Of a DNA stretch of 55,150 nucleotides, positions 1-8,286 are shown piece after piece. Source of the stretch: Clostridia bacterium (lineage in GTDB: Bacteria > Bacillota > Clostridia > Oscillospirales > Acutalibacteraceae); NCBI GenBank assembly GCA_017548045.1, contig JAFYNR010000010.1, positions 99,271 to 154,420 on the forward strand, given 5' to 3'. The translations under genes were made by a program, and so were the position numbers. Numbering within the stretch: position 1 is the first letter of the stretch; the number at the start of each line of letters is the position of its first letter. The notes beneath the pieces are model-generated. The model worked only from the letters and a program-made list of their open reading frames with translations. It was not told where the DNA came from and ran no database searches.

Positions 1-128
1 ACTACACTACGGATATGTGCCCCAAAACCCTTGACCTGCTGGCACGCACCGCATACGTTGCAATCGATCCCGACTGGAACGAAGAAAAAGTGAGCGAGGT
101 TTCGGAAATAATCAACAAATCCATATAA
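1..128 (+). CDS. DegT/DnrJ/EryC1/StrS-type aminotransferase, 3' end only
   Basis: An open frame (frame 3) enters from the left edge and stops with TAA at 126-128, leaving about 41 C-terminal residues. The tail contains DMCPKTLDLLAR followed by AIDPDWNEEKV and a final short helix. This pattern of 'P-x-T-x-D-x-L-x-R' then 'D-x-W' resembles the C-terminus of PLP-dependent DegT/DnrJ/EryC1/StrS sugar aminotransferases, which transaminate keto-sugars for surface glycans or antibiotics. The PLP lysine and the rest of the catalytic domain lie outside the window, so the assignment rests on the tail alone. A strong hairpin terminator follows directly. Confidence 0.5.
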   Translation, partial: YTTDMCPKTLDLLARTAYVAIDPDWNEEKVSEVSEIINKSI

Positions 129-132
129 AGCA

Positions 133-166
133 CAAGACCTTCGGGAAACCGAAGGTCTTGATTTTT
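133..166 (+). terminator. Rho-independent terminator of the aminotransferase gene
   Basis: A perfect 12-bp stem (133-144 with 149-160) closes a GAAA tetraloop and is followed by a T run at 162-166. It ends the plus-strand gene just upstream. It abuts the stop codon of the minus-strand mannosidase, whose transcript would read the same stem, but that side has only a weak T tract. Confidence 0.9.
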
Positions 167-3100
167 CAGTATGTGATTTTAAGTGTTTTGATTTCAAAGG
201 GTCTGAAGGAAAGCTTGCCGCCGTCAAATTCCTGCTGAACCTCTTCAAGCATATTGGCGATTTCAATCTTCTTTGCTCCCTCAAAAATTCTGAGTGCACT
301 GCCGGTAAAGGTTCCCTCTGCTTCGTAAAGCCTTGCAATAAAGGCTTTTTCGTTATCCTCACAGGGCTTGATTGATTCAACAATAATATTTGCTTCTTCG
401 GGTACGACGAGTGCAACCGCCTCAAATTCACCCTTACCCTGAACAACGGGAACGTTAAGCTCATAAGCAGGTCTTATAACCGTTTCCGCACCGAAGCCGC
501 CGTTATGAGGCAGGAAGGAATAAACCGTTCTGTGAAGTCCTCTGTCGCCTTCAATATCGGGGCGTGTGCCGCCCTTGTGAAGTGAAAGCCTCATTTTGCC
601 GCCTTCAACGCTGATACCGTATTTGCTGTCATTGAGAATCGCAACACCGTAGCGTGTTTCGGAAAGGTCGGTAAATTTATGGTTTACAACCTCAAACTTC
701 GCCTTTTCAACGGAATCGTTTCTTGTGGTGGGTCTCATAACGTTGCCGTACTGAATCTCGAAGCGGGCAAAGTTATTCTGAACCGACGTATCAAACGCCG
801 CTTTAAGGAAGCGATGGTTATCCTGCCAATCCATAAGAGTATCAAATCGGATTTCCGCACTGTCTGCAAAATAAATCGCATCCTGCGTAATTGTTGATTT
901 TTCGGAAATCTTATATACACTTCTGATAATCAGTGCCGCACTGCCGTGAGATACAACCTTACGGCTTATAAGCTCCGCAGTATCCTCAAATTTACATTCG
1001 ATATCCGCATCAATATCCCAGTTATCCCAGGCATAGGGCAGATCCTCTGCCATAAGGAAGGTGTTGAGCGCATAGCCCTCGCCTCTTACCTGTCTGCCGC
1101 ACTTCTTATCGGTGAAAGATGAAATAAATCCTTTTTCGCTGAACACGATATCCGCAAAGGGAGTTGAAACGGTGTTTTCGTCGGCGGTGATTTCACTCTC
1201 GGCATCCGCACTGCCCTTCACAAGATTTATCTTAAGCGTTGAGAATGCAGGTACGGTAATGCCACTGATGATAAGAATATTTTTGCCGTCAAGGTTTTTA
1301 TACGCCTGCTGTTTACAGGGAATATCCGCAATAAAGCCCTCTTCACATTCAAGGAAGATGGGGTCGCATCTGTCATAAGAAAGTGTGTTGGTAACGGTTA
1401 CAAAATCGCCCTCACCGCTTGTATATTCAGCGATAAGCTCACCTGCCGCTTCAAGAACACTGTCCGTTTCTTCAAGCGAAAGACGGTGTGCGGAGTTGAT
1501 GCAGGTGCCGGGAAGAATATCGTGGAACTGATTCACAAGCAGCTTTTCATAAAGAGGATGAATCTTTTCGTCACTTGAAACCTCACCCGCTTTTACTGCG
1601 TTGCTGACGGTAAGATATTCAAGGTCACGCAGAGCAAGCTCGCATTTTCTGTTGTTATGCTTTATTCTGTGCTGGTTTGTGAGAGTTCCTCTGTGGAGCT
1701 CAAGATAAAGCTCGCCCGTATACGTGCTCGGATTTACGGTTTCCGCTTCCATCTCTTTCATATATTCTGTAACGGTTGAATATTTCACCTTGGGGCAACC
1801 GTTAAGGTCAAGCATTCTTCTGCCCATTTCGATACTTTCAAACTGGGGTCCGCCGCCGCCGTCACCGTGTCCGAAGGCGGTAAGACGCTTTCTCGTTACG
1901 CTTCTTTCGTTAATGGTTTTGTTTTCACGCACGTCGCCCGAAACGGTATTATGCAGAGTAACGGGTGTAAGCAGACCGAGGGTCTTGTTGAAATGAGTAA
2001 ACACCCTTGTGCCGTCAATACCCTGCCAATAAAACGTATCGTAGGGGAAGTGGTTCGTATCGTTCCAGTCAATTTTGGTTGTGAGGAAATAATCAACGCC
2101 GCAGCCCTTCATAATCTGGGGAATTGCACCGCTGTAGCCGAAGGTATCGGGCAGCCAGAAGCTGTTTGAAGTAAATCCGAAATGCTTTCTTGTGAATCTC
2201 TGACCCCAGAGGAACTGCCTTACCATTGCTTCGCCCGAGGTAATGTTGCAGTCACATTCAACCCACACTGCGCCGTTGGGCTCATATCTGCCCTCTGCAA
2301 CCTTCTGCTTTATATCCTCAAAAAGAGAAGGATAATGCTCAAGAAGCATATTGCCGTGGCAGGCCGAGCTCTGAACAAACTTGAATTCGGGGTATCTTGC
2401 CATAAGCGAAAGCTGGTTTGAATAGGTTCTTGCACATTTCTTTATTGTTTCGGTTGTTTTCCACAGCCAGGCGGTATCCATATGTGAATGACCTATAACA
2501 CCTGCCTCGGGTGCGTCGGGACCGTTCTTGACGGTAAGCACTTTTTTAAGGAAAGGATGCGCCTTTGCCATTGCCGTTCTGAATTCTTCATCGCTTACGT
2601 CTTCAACCGCATAATAAATACGCTTGTGAACCTCGTAAAGTGCGTTTGCAAGGTCGCCCTTTCTGAAAGAGGAATCGGGCAGACTCTCATAAAGATCGTT
2701 GATAACACGCAGGTCAAAGTAGAATTCCTGAATAAATTCATCCCTTGTGCAGATATCAAGTCCGCTGAAATGATATGTATAATCCTTGATGAGTCTGTTA
2801 CATTCAAGAGGCTGTGTGCCGTAATGTGTGTGACCTGTATAAACTTCAAGGGCAATTTCAATTTTATCCCCTGCCTTGGGATTCTGCACAAGCATATCGC
2901 AGTAGTGATTGCCGTGACCCGTGAAAACGATTTTTGTTGCAAAGGTGCCGAAGGGCTTGCCGTTAACCCAGAGAAGGGTTTCGTAGCCCTCTGTATGAGG
3001 CATAAGAAAAATCTCTTTGCCTGCAAGATTTTCGGGCACCGTAAATTCAGCCTTGAACCAACCGAATGCTTCTTCACTGCCCCAGGTTTCACCGCTGTGC

Positions 3101-3267
3101 ATAGGTCTGCAAAGAGCATCTTCGGGAATTTCGTAAAGTCTGTCAGCCGTTTCGTAAAATCTTACGTCATCTATAACGGCTTCTTTTCTGAAAAGCATTC
3201 CGTTGAGGGTATTCTCAAATCTTCGGAGTTTTCTGAACGTGCGTTCAAACTGTCTGTCTGTAAGCAT
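166..3267 (-). CDS. Alpha-mannosidase, glycoside hydrolase family 38
   Basis: This 1033-residue protein hydrolyses alpha-linked mannose, probably from N-glycan or mannan fragments already imported, since no signal peptide is present. The GH38 catalytic domain is clear: GHSHMDTAWLWK near residue 259 (metal-binding His and Asp), a WVECDCN segment, and SFWLPDTFGYS near residue 373, whose Asp is the expected nucleophile. The C-terminal half is the family's beta-sandwich region. The frame is open upstream to 3402, but the start chosen is the ATG at 3265-3267, which has GAAAGGAAA about 8 nt upstream. Length fits bacterial GH38 enzymes of about 1000 residues. It is a monocistronic minus-strand unit with its own promoter, divergent from the D-lactate dehydrogenase gene. 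Confidence 0.92.
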   Translation of the reverse strand: MLTDRQFERTFRKLRRFENTLNGMLFRKEAVIDDVRFYETADRLYEIPEDALCRPMHSGETWGSEEAFGWFKAEFTVPENLAGKEIFLMPHTEGYETLLWVNGKPFGTFATKIVFTGHGNHYCDMLVQNPKAGDKIEIALEVYTGHTHYGTQPLECNRLIKDYTYHFSGLDICTRDEFIQEFYFDLRVINDLYESLPDSSFRKGDLANALYEVHKRIYYAVEDVSDEEFRTAMAKAHPFLKKVLTVKNGPDAPEAGVIGHSHMDTAWLWKTTETIKKCARTYSNQLSLMARYPEFKFVQSSACHGNMLLEHYPSLFEDIKQKVAEGRYEPNGAVWVECDCNITSGEAMVRQFLWGQRFTRKHFGFTSNSFWLPDTFGYSGAIPQIMKGCGVDYFLTTKIDWNDTNHFPYDTFYWQGIDGTRVFTHFNKTLGLLTPVTLHNTVSGDVRENKTINERSVTRKRLTAFGHGDGGGGPQFESIEMGRRMLDLNGCPKVKYSTVTEYMKEMEAETVNPSTYTGELYLELHRGTLTNQHRIKHNNRKCELALRDLEYLTVSNAVKAGEVSSDEKIHPLYEKLLVNQFHDILPGTCINSAHRLSLEETDSVLEAAGELIAEYTSGEGDFVTVTNTLSYDRCDPIFLECEEGFIADIPCKQQAYKNLDGKNILIISGITVPAFSTLKINLVKGSADAESEITADENTVSTPFADIVFSEKGFISSFTDKKCGRQVRGEGYALNTFLMAEDLPYAWDNWDIDADIECKFEDTAELISRKVVSHGSAALIIRSVYKISEKSTITQDAIYFADSAEIRFDTLMDWQDNHRFLKAAFDTSVQNNFARFEIQYGNVMRPTTRNDSVEKAKFEVVNHKFTDLSETRYGVAILNDSKYGISVEGGKMRLSLHKGGTRPDIEGDRGLHRTVYSFLPHNGGFGAETVIRPAYELNVPVVQGKGEFEAVALVVPEEANIIVESIKPCEDNEKAFIARLYEAEGTFTGSALRIFEGAKKIEIANMLEEVQQEFDGGKLSFRPFEIKTLKITY

Positions 3268-3304
3268 AGATGTTTTTCCTTTCGGGAACATATTTAACTT
3301 GATG

Positions 3305-3333
3305 ATTATATCACCTATATTTATCAAAAACAA
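3305..3333 (-). promoter_or_regulatory. Sigma-A promoter of the GH38 mannosidase gene
   Basis: On the minus strand, TTGTTT (3328-3333) and a perfect TATAAT (3305-3310) are separated by 17 bp. The -10 lies about 40 bp upstream of the chosen ATG, which supports that start over the longer open frame. Confidence 0.75.
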
Positions 3334-3392
3334 TGTGTTTTTGAATTTTTCTGTATAAATAACCGATAATTTTACAGTAAACCGCTTTTTTA

Positions 3393-3421
3393 TTGAAAAC
3401 AAAACCGAATTATGATATCCT
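3393..3421 (+). promoter_or_regulatory. Candidate sigma-A promoter of the D-lactate dehydrogenase gene
   Basis: TTGAAA (3393-3398), a 17-bp spacer and TATCCT (3416-3421) lie 34 bp before the TTG start codon. The -10 is only a moderate match. Confidence 0.6.
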
Positions 3422-3454
3422 TATAAAGACGAATTTTTACAGGAGGACACAAAA

Positions 3455-4489
3455 TTGAAAATTGCTTTTTTTGATGCAAAACCCTACGATATACCTGCCT
3501 TTGAAAAATACGGCGGTGATTACGGCATAAGCTTCAAATTTTTTGAAGCAAAGCTCAATTCCGACACGGCAAAGCTCGCAAAGGGCTACGACGGGGTTTG
3601 TGCGTTTGTTAATGACACCGTAAATGCGGAAGTTATTGATAAGCTTTATGATATGGGTGTAAATGTGCTTGCCCTTCGCTGTGCAGGCTTCAACAATGTT
3701 GATATGAAGCACGCCCACGGCAGACTTCACGTGCTGAGAGTTCCTGCCTACTCGCCCTATGCGGTTGCGGAGCACACAATGGCACTTCTTCTCACTTCCA
3801 TCCGCCGAATTCACAAGGCGTATATCCGTTCACGCGACTTTAATTTCAGCCTTTCGGGTCTTACGGGCTTTGATCTTTACGGCAAAACCGTTGGCGTTAT
3901 CGGCACGGGCAGAATAGGCAGAGTTTTTATTGATATATGCAGAGGCTTCGGAATGAAGGTGCTTGCCTATGACAAATTCCCCGCCGAAGGTCTTGATAAC
4001 GGTGACACCGTAAGATACACGGAGCTTGACGAGCTTTTCGCAAAAAGCGATATTATTTCGCTGCACTGCCCGCTCACCGAAGACACCTACCACATAATCG
4101 ATGAAAACGCACTTGAAAAATGCAAAAAAGGAATAGTGATTCTCAACACTTCAAGAGGTGCTCTTGTTGATGCGGAGGCACTGCTTGCAGGAATTAAATC
4201 ACGCAAAGTGGGCGCCGCCTGCCTTGACGTGTATGAGGAGGAATCCGACCTTTTCTTTGAAGATAATTCGGGCCATATCCTTGAAGACGATACCCTTGCA
4301 AGGCTTATTTCAATGCCCAACGTAATCGTTACCTCCCATCAGGCTTTTCTCACAGAGGAAGCCCTTGAAAATATAGCCGAAACAACAGTTAAGAACCTTG
4401 CGGATTTCTTCGAAAAAGGTCAGTGCTCCAATGAGCTTTGTTTCAGAACAGGCGAAACAGTTGACTGCAAAAACGGAAAATGCTTTTAG
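3455..4489 (+). CDS. ldhA: D-lactate dehydrogenase (D-2-hydroxyacid dehydrogenase family)
   Basis: This 344-residue cytosolic enzyme reduces pyruvate to D-lactate with NADH, regenerating NAD+ in fermentation. The Rossmann fold motif is GVIGTGRIGR near residue 147, followed by the acidic residue of AYDKFP. The family signature SLHCPLTEDTYHII, the ILNTSRGALVD segment with the catalytic Arg, the downstream acidic residue in the YEEESDLFFED region, and the catalytic His in VTSHQAFLTEEAL are all present. This last block matches fermentative LdhA and VanH-type enzymes closely. The start is TTG at 3455, set by a perfect AGGAGGA at 3441-3447. VanH-type function is unlikely because no vanA/vanX partners are nearby. 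It is a single-gene unit with its own terminator. Confidence 0.88.
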   Translation: MKIAFFDAKPYDIPAFEKYGGDYGISFKFFEAKLNSDTAKLAKGYDGVCAFVNDTVNAEVIDKLYDMGVNVLALRCAGFNNVDMKHAHGRLHVLRVPAYSPYAVAEHTMALLLTSIRRIHKAYIRSRDFNFSLSGLTGFDLYGKTVGVIGTGRIGRVFIDICRGFGMKVLAYDKFPAEGLDNGDTVRYTELDELFAKSDIISLHCPLTEDTYHIIDENALEKCKKGIVILNTSRGALVDAEALLAGIKSRKVGAACLDVYEEESDLFFEDNSGHILEDDTLARLISMPNVIVTSHQAFLTEEALENIAETTVKNLADFFEKGQCSNELCFRTGETVDCKNGKCF

Positions 4490-4490
4490 T

Positions 4491-4519
4491 TAAAATGCTG
4501 TCTTCGGGCAGCATTTTTT
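4491..4519 (+). terminator. Terminator of the D-lactate dehydrogenase gene
   Basis: The stem AAAATGCTGTC pairs with GGCAGCATTTT around a TTCG tetraloop, with the 3' arm running into T residues. It begins directly after the stop codon. Confidence 0.85.
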
Positions 4520-4555
4520 CAGTACTATTGCCGAGTTTTTTCCGCACATAAAGCC

Positions 4556-4584
4556 TTGACGAAAGGTTGTATATATTGTAAAAT
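4556..4584 (+). promoter_or_regulatory. Sigma-A promoter of the first GPH-type transporter gene
   Basis: TTGACG (4556-4561), a 17-bp spacer and TAAAAT (4579-4584) lie 47 bp upstream of the transporter ATG. Confidence 0.75.
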
Positions 4585-4630
4585 AAAATGAATATAAAAT
4601 TTTGGCAAAAAACGAAAGGCAGGTGGAGTT

Positions 4631-6148
4631 ATGTCAGCAACAGAAAGAGAGCTTGTTGAAACAACTGACAACTCTATACTTCTTAAAAACAGACGCTTTG
4701 TAGGCACAAAAGAAACCATTGCCTATGTTCTTGAAGACACTGCGGCAAGCCTTAACATCAACGATTTTAAGGACAGATACATATACGATGTTGTTAAGAT
4801 CGATTTCAGTTATCTTGCAATTCAGAACATCGTTGCAACCGTGTGGGATACCTTCAACGATACGTTTATCGGCGTTATTGTTGAAAAGACCAGAACCCGT
4901 TGGGGTAAATTCAGACCCTATCTTCTTCTCGGTCAGCTTCCGCTGACGCTTCTCGGTTTATGGTATTGGCTTATCCCCTTCATTTTCCCCGATACTCCCG
5001 GTGAATATCTCCCCAAATGGATATTCTATTTCGCAATGTCAATCATCACCGAAACCGCAACAACCTTTACGTCAGTTGCCCGTGCAGGCTTCGGCTCTAC
5101 CATAACGCCTGAGCCGTTGGACCGTTCAAGGCTTATTGCAACGGCAAACCTGATGTCCCACTTTGTTGAAGACGTTCCGAAACAGGTGTTCGGTATTATT
5201 TACGACCTTGTAATCAACGAAAAAATCAAAATAAAGCTTCCCAAGCTTTTCGCAGGCTTCGGCGTTTCATTTGCGGTTATCGGTGCCGCCTTCTGCCTTT
5301 ACTTCTTCCTTAACACAAGAGAAAGAGTTGCGCAGACAATCAAAAAGCCAAGCGTTATTCAGGGCCTTAAAGCTATCGTTACGAATAAGCCTATGTTCAT
5401 TCAGGTGCTTTCTTCATTCCTTTCGGGATTCAGCATCGGTTCAAGCAGAACAAACTTCTATATCGACGTTATCGGCTCGATTACATGGAAAACCATTGTC
5501 GGCATCCCCGCTTTCCCCATCAAATTTATCAGCTACGGTTTTGTTGAACCTCTCAGAAAAAGATTTTCAACAAAGGCTCTGTGGATTCTCGAAGACGCCT
5601 GGACGGATATGCTGTGGCTTACCGTATTCGGCATAGGTTCAATCAACAAGAACTTTATGAAGAAGCCGATTATTCTTCCGCTTATGGGTATTGAAGAAAT
5701 ATTCGAAATGTGTGTTTACGGTTTAAGACGAGTTATCCCTGCTGAAATCAGCAACGAATCAATGGACTACTGTGAATGGAAAAACGGCTACCGTGCCGAG
5801 GCTATGATAGGCGTTGCGCAGTCAACAATCTCAAAGCTGCAGCAGGCTGTTATGGGCAGTATCAACAGCATCGTTATGAAGAAGGTAGGCTATATTCAGG
5901 GTCTTAAAGTCGGCACACAGTCAGACAAGACAAAATGGTGGATTTTCGCTCTGGGTACAGGTATCCCCATCATCACAAGCGCTCTGGGTATTATCCCCAA
6001 ATTCTTCTATCCCCTTTCAGCAGAAAAGCGCGACCTTATGTATAACGAGCTTCGTGAAAGAAGAAGCAAGGTTGCAACCAAGATAAAGAACGCAACAACC
6101 GCCGAAGAAATTGCGGAAATTGCAGATTCACAGTTCATCGTTAAATAA
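4631..6148 (+). CDS. GPH-type (MFS_2) sugar:cation symporter
   Basis: This 505-residue polytopic membrane protein probably imports a glycoside or hexuronide with a cation. The segment TRTRWGKFRPYLLLG near residues 87-101 is the cytoplasmic loop signature of the glycoside-pentoside-hexuronide (MelB-like) branch of the MFS. Hydrophobic helices surround it through the whole length, for example LLGLWYWLIPFIF and FGVSFAVIGAAFCLYFF. The ATG at 4631 has AGGTGG 4-10 nt upstream. It is related to the larger transporter at 13136 but lacks that protein's cytoplasmic tail. No substrate can be read from the sequence. The neighbouring mannosidase and GtaA-like gene suggest a role in scavenging glycans, which is inference. 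Confidence 0.8.
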   Translation: MSATERELVETTDNSILLKNRRFVGTKETIAYVLEDTAASLNINDFKDRYIYDVVKIDFSYLAIQNIVATVWDTFNDTFIGVIVEKTRTRWGKFRPYLLLGQLPLTLLGLWYWLIPFIFPDTPGEYLPKWIFYFAMSIITETATTFTSVARAGFGSTITPEPLDRSRLIATANLMSHFVEDVPKQVFGIIYDLVINEKIKIKLPKLFAGFGVSFAVIGAAFCLYFFLNTRERVAQTIKKPSVIQGLKAIVTNKPMFIQVLSSFLSGFSIGSSRTNFYIDVIGSITWKTIVGIPAFPIKFISYGFVEPLRKRFSTKALWILEDAWTDMLWLTVFGIGSINKNFMKKPIILPLMGIEEIFEMCVYGLRRVIPAEISNESMDYCEWKNGYRAEAMIGVAQSTISKLQQAVMGSINSIVMKKVGYIQGLKVGTQSDKTKWWIFALGTGIPIITSALGIIPKFFYPLSAEKRDLMYNELRERRSKVATKIKNATTAEEIAEIADSQFIVK

Positions 6149-6165
6149 GTTTTATAAACAAGAAA

Positions 6166-6204
6166 CGGATTGCAAAGATTAATTTCTCTGCAATCCGCTT
6201 TTTT
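6166..6204 (+). terminator. Terminator of the GPH transporter gene
   Basis: CGGATTGCA (6166-6174) pairs with TGCAATCCG (6189-6197) and is followed by CTTTTTT. It lies between two convergent genes and abuts the stop of the minus-strand neighbour, so it may serve both. Confidence 0.85.
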
Positions 6205-8080
6205 ATTTCATCAGAAGTTTCATAAACAATCCGCCCTGCACCGTGCGGTGGCGGAAGGAAACCCATCTGCCGCTGACGGTATCATACCAGTCTGTCATAG
6301 GCACTCTCGAGGGGCTTTCATCATATGCCTTCCACAAGGGAGCAATATATTCTTCAAAGTCTTTCTTTTCACTTGCCATTGAAGCAGTCCACACAAGCCA
6401 GTCAGACTTTGTGTAATCCGCACGGCTGTCAAGAGGCATACCGTATTTATTGAAATGCTTTTTGTTATCCGCAATTTCGGCATCCATAAATTCCTGAGTG
6501 AAAAGGCCCGTTTTCCATACTTTATCCCACACCATATTGTATTTCATCGAATAGGTATAAGGCCGGTCAAAGGCAAGGTTTGAGGTGCCGTCGGGGTTAA
6601 GTGCGGTATTCATCCAGTTTGCCGCCATTTTTTCGGCTTCACTGCGATAGAAAGCCGATTTTTCGCCGTCACCAAGCATATCGGTGATTATGGACATTCC
6701 CTGAAGCCCCATAACCGCTTTGAGTGAAAGATTGCAGTTGTGTGCAAGGTGACCTGCAAAGTCATCGGTGCAAAGCTGATCCTCGGGGTCTGCACCGTAT
6801 TTTATAAGGTAGGTACACCAGCCTTCAAGCAGGTCAAGATGCTCTGCCGCAAAATCTGCCGAGCCTGTTGCAAGAGCAACGTTGGCATCCATTACCAACA
6901 TATTGCCGCATTCTTCAACGGGCATTTGATATTTGAGAGCGTTATTGCCGTAAACCTGTCCGTTGACAAGCGGATACTGACCCACATCGTGAGGAGCAAA
7001 ATCAAATTCCCACGCATCACTTTTTGCGTAGCGGATAACGGGGCGCATCATACCCTTGACAAGCTCGGGATTATAAAGCAGGAACATGGGAATTGAGGGG
7101 TAGGAAACGTCAACCGTTGCGGCACAGCCGTTTGAGAAGCATTCTTTTGATATGTAAAGGATTTCGCCGTTTTCATCAAGCACAAGCTTGTGGGCGGCAA
7201 TTACCTGACGGTAAGCAAGGGAAAGAAGCTCGGCATATTTTTCACCGCCTGCTTCAAGAGCGTCGGAATAAAGCTTCTGTGAAAAAGCCTTGCATCTGCC
7301 TGCTATCTCATCATATTCGCCTGCCGCCTCATCAACAGCTTCAAGAATACTCTGACCGTCTTTGTTCCAGTATGAACGCAGGTGCTTACCGAAATATTCA
7401 ATGCTTTCAATATCGTCGTAAGCAAAGTAATACATAAGCTTTTCGGAAGGTGCAAGCTCCGAAGCAATGTTAATGTGAACATCACTCCATATTTTGTTTG
7501 CGTATATTTCAGCATCCGCCTTATCGGTCATAAGGTAGAAATAGCCCCAGTCAATTCGCACGTCGTCACCGCTTCGGTTAAGAGGCTTCTGCTCCGTGTT
7601 GCCCATACGCATACCCTTGACCCTGCCGTATTCAACAGCTTCCGTTATAACGTCGTTCTGTCCGCCTTCGTCAAGGCAAAGCTCCTCGCTTGCGGCAATA
7701 TTCACGCTTACGGTGTGGTCTTTGCCGTCAAGAATTTCATAAGAAACTTCAAGGTATGTAACGGGTCTTGTAAGCAGACGGTAATCATCTGCAATAACAG
7801 GTGAAGTGAAAACCGCTTTAAGACGTATCTGCTCATTTTCGAAAACCGCAGTAGTTGAAAGTGCGTCAATATCAAGGGAAACCTGAGTTATTTTATGATA
7901 ATCCCTGTGGTATCCGAGGAAAAGGTAACGGTTTCCGTCAACGGTAACGGTGCCGATAATCGAGTTGCTTTTACCCGTCCAATGCTCGGTGTTTGACACG
8001 TTGAGGGTTGTATCTGAAGACCATATTGAAAAATACGGGTCAACGGTAATCAGAGGGACTGCGGGTGCTCTCAGTTTCAT
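6203..8080 (-). CDS. GtaA-type glutaminase family protein (DUF4964/DUF5127/DUF4965/DUF1793 architecture)
   Basis: This 625-residue protein matches the family typified by fungal glutaminase A. The N-terminus, with PAVPLITVDPYFSIWSSD and later EHWTGKS, is the DUF4964-like start of the family. The middle carries FDFAPHDVGQYPLVNGQVYG and PVEECGNMLVM, hallmarks of the DUF4965 alpha/alpha barrel. The C-terminus ends with DWYDTVSGRWVSFRHRTVQGG. Fungal members are secreted and release glutamate from glutamine, but here no signal peptide is visible, so a cytoplasmic role is expected. Many gut bacterial relatives have no proven activity, so the reaction is uncertain. The start is the ATG at 8078-8080, with AAAGGAAG ahead of it; the open frame runs 14 codons further. 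It is monocistronic. Confidence 0.82.
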   Translation of the reverse strand: MKLRAPAVPLITVDPYFSIWSSDTTLNVSNTEHWTGKSNSIIGTVTVDGNRYLFLGYHRDYHKITQVSLDIDALSTTAVFENEQIRLKAVFTSPVIADDYRLLTRPVTYLEVSYEILDGKDHTVSVNIAASEELCLDEGGQNDVITEAVEYGRVKGMRMGNTEQKPLNRSGDDVRIDWGYFYLMTDKADAEIYANKIWSDVHINIASELAPSEKLMYYFAYDDIESIEYFGKHLRSYWNKDGQSILEAVDEAAGEYDEIAGRCKAFSQKLYSDALEAGGEKYAELLSLAYRQVIAAHKLVLDENGEILYISKECFSNGCAATVDVSYPSIPMFLLYNPELVKGMMRPVIRYAKSDAWEFDFAPHDVGQYPLVNGQVYGNNALKYQMPVEECGNMLVMDANVALATGSADFAAEHLDLLEGWCTYLIKYGADPEDQLCTDDFAGHLAHNCNLSLKAVMGLQGMSIITDMLGDGEKSAFYRSEAEKMAANWMNTALNPDGTSNLAFDRPYTYSMKYNMVWDKVWKTGLFTQEFMDAEIADNKKHFNKYGMPLDSRADYTKSDWLVWTASMASEKKDFEEYIAPLWKAYDESPSRVPMTDWYDTVSGRWVSFRHRTVQGGLFMKLLMK

Positions 8081-8112
8081 AACAATCTTCCTTTCGGTTT
8101 GATTCTGATAAA

Positions 8113-8141
8113 AGTTTACCATAAGACTCTTTACCTTGCAA
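8113..8141 (-). promoter_or_regulatory. Sigma-A promoter of the GtaA-like gene
   Basis: On the minus strand, TTGCAA (8136-8141) and TAAACT (8113-8118) are 17 bp apart, 33 bp upstream of the chosen ATG. Confidence 0.6.
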
Positions 8142-8220
8142 TAAAAATAAACATTATTTTTTTGAAAGTTACGGTTTTTCAGTGCACATTACCGAAAATA
8201 AAAAACATACGGTTTTTGCC

Positions 8221-8248
8221 TTGTAACAGGCAGAAAAAGGTGTATAAT
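8221..8248 (+). promoter_or_regulatory. Sigma-A promoter of the SulP transporter gene
   Basis: TTGTAA (8221-8226), a 16-bp spacer and a perfect TATAAT (8243-8248) lie 38 bp before the ATG at 8287. Confidence 0.75.
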
Positions 8249-8286
8249 ACTGTTCTGGAATAATAAATGTAAACGGGGTGCTTTCT

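Noticed and set aside
2488-3297. Open frame of 269 codons on the plus strand
   Set aside because: It lies wholly antisense to the GH38 mannosidase, has no ribosome binding site and shows no family pattern; it is a shadow of codon bias.
3268-3402. Longer N-terminus for the GH38 protein
   Set aside because: The extra 45 codons run through the promoter and have a composition unlike the enzyme; the ATG at 3267 has the ribosome binding site.
3455-4489. VanH-type D-lactate dehydrogenase of a vancomycin resistance cluster
   Set aside because: The sequence family is compatible, but no ligase, VanX or two-component genes are near; a fermentative enzyme is simpler.
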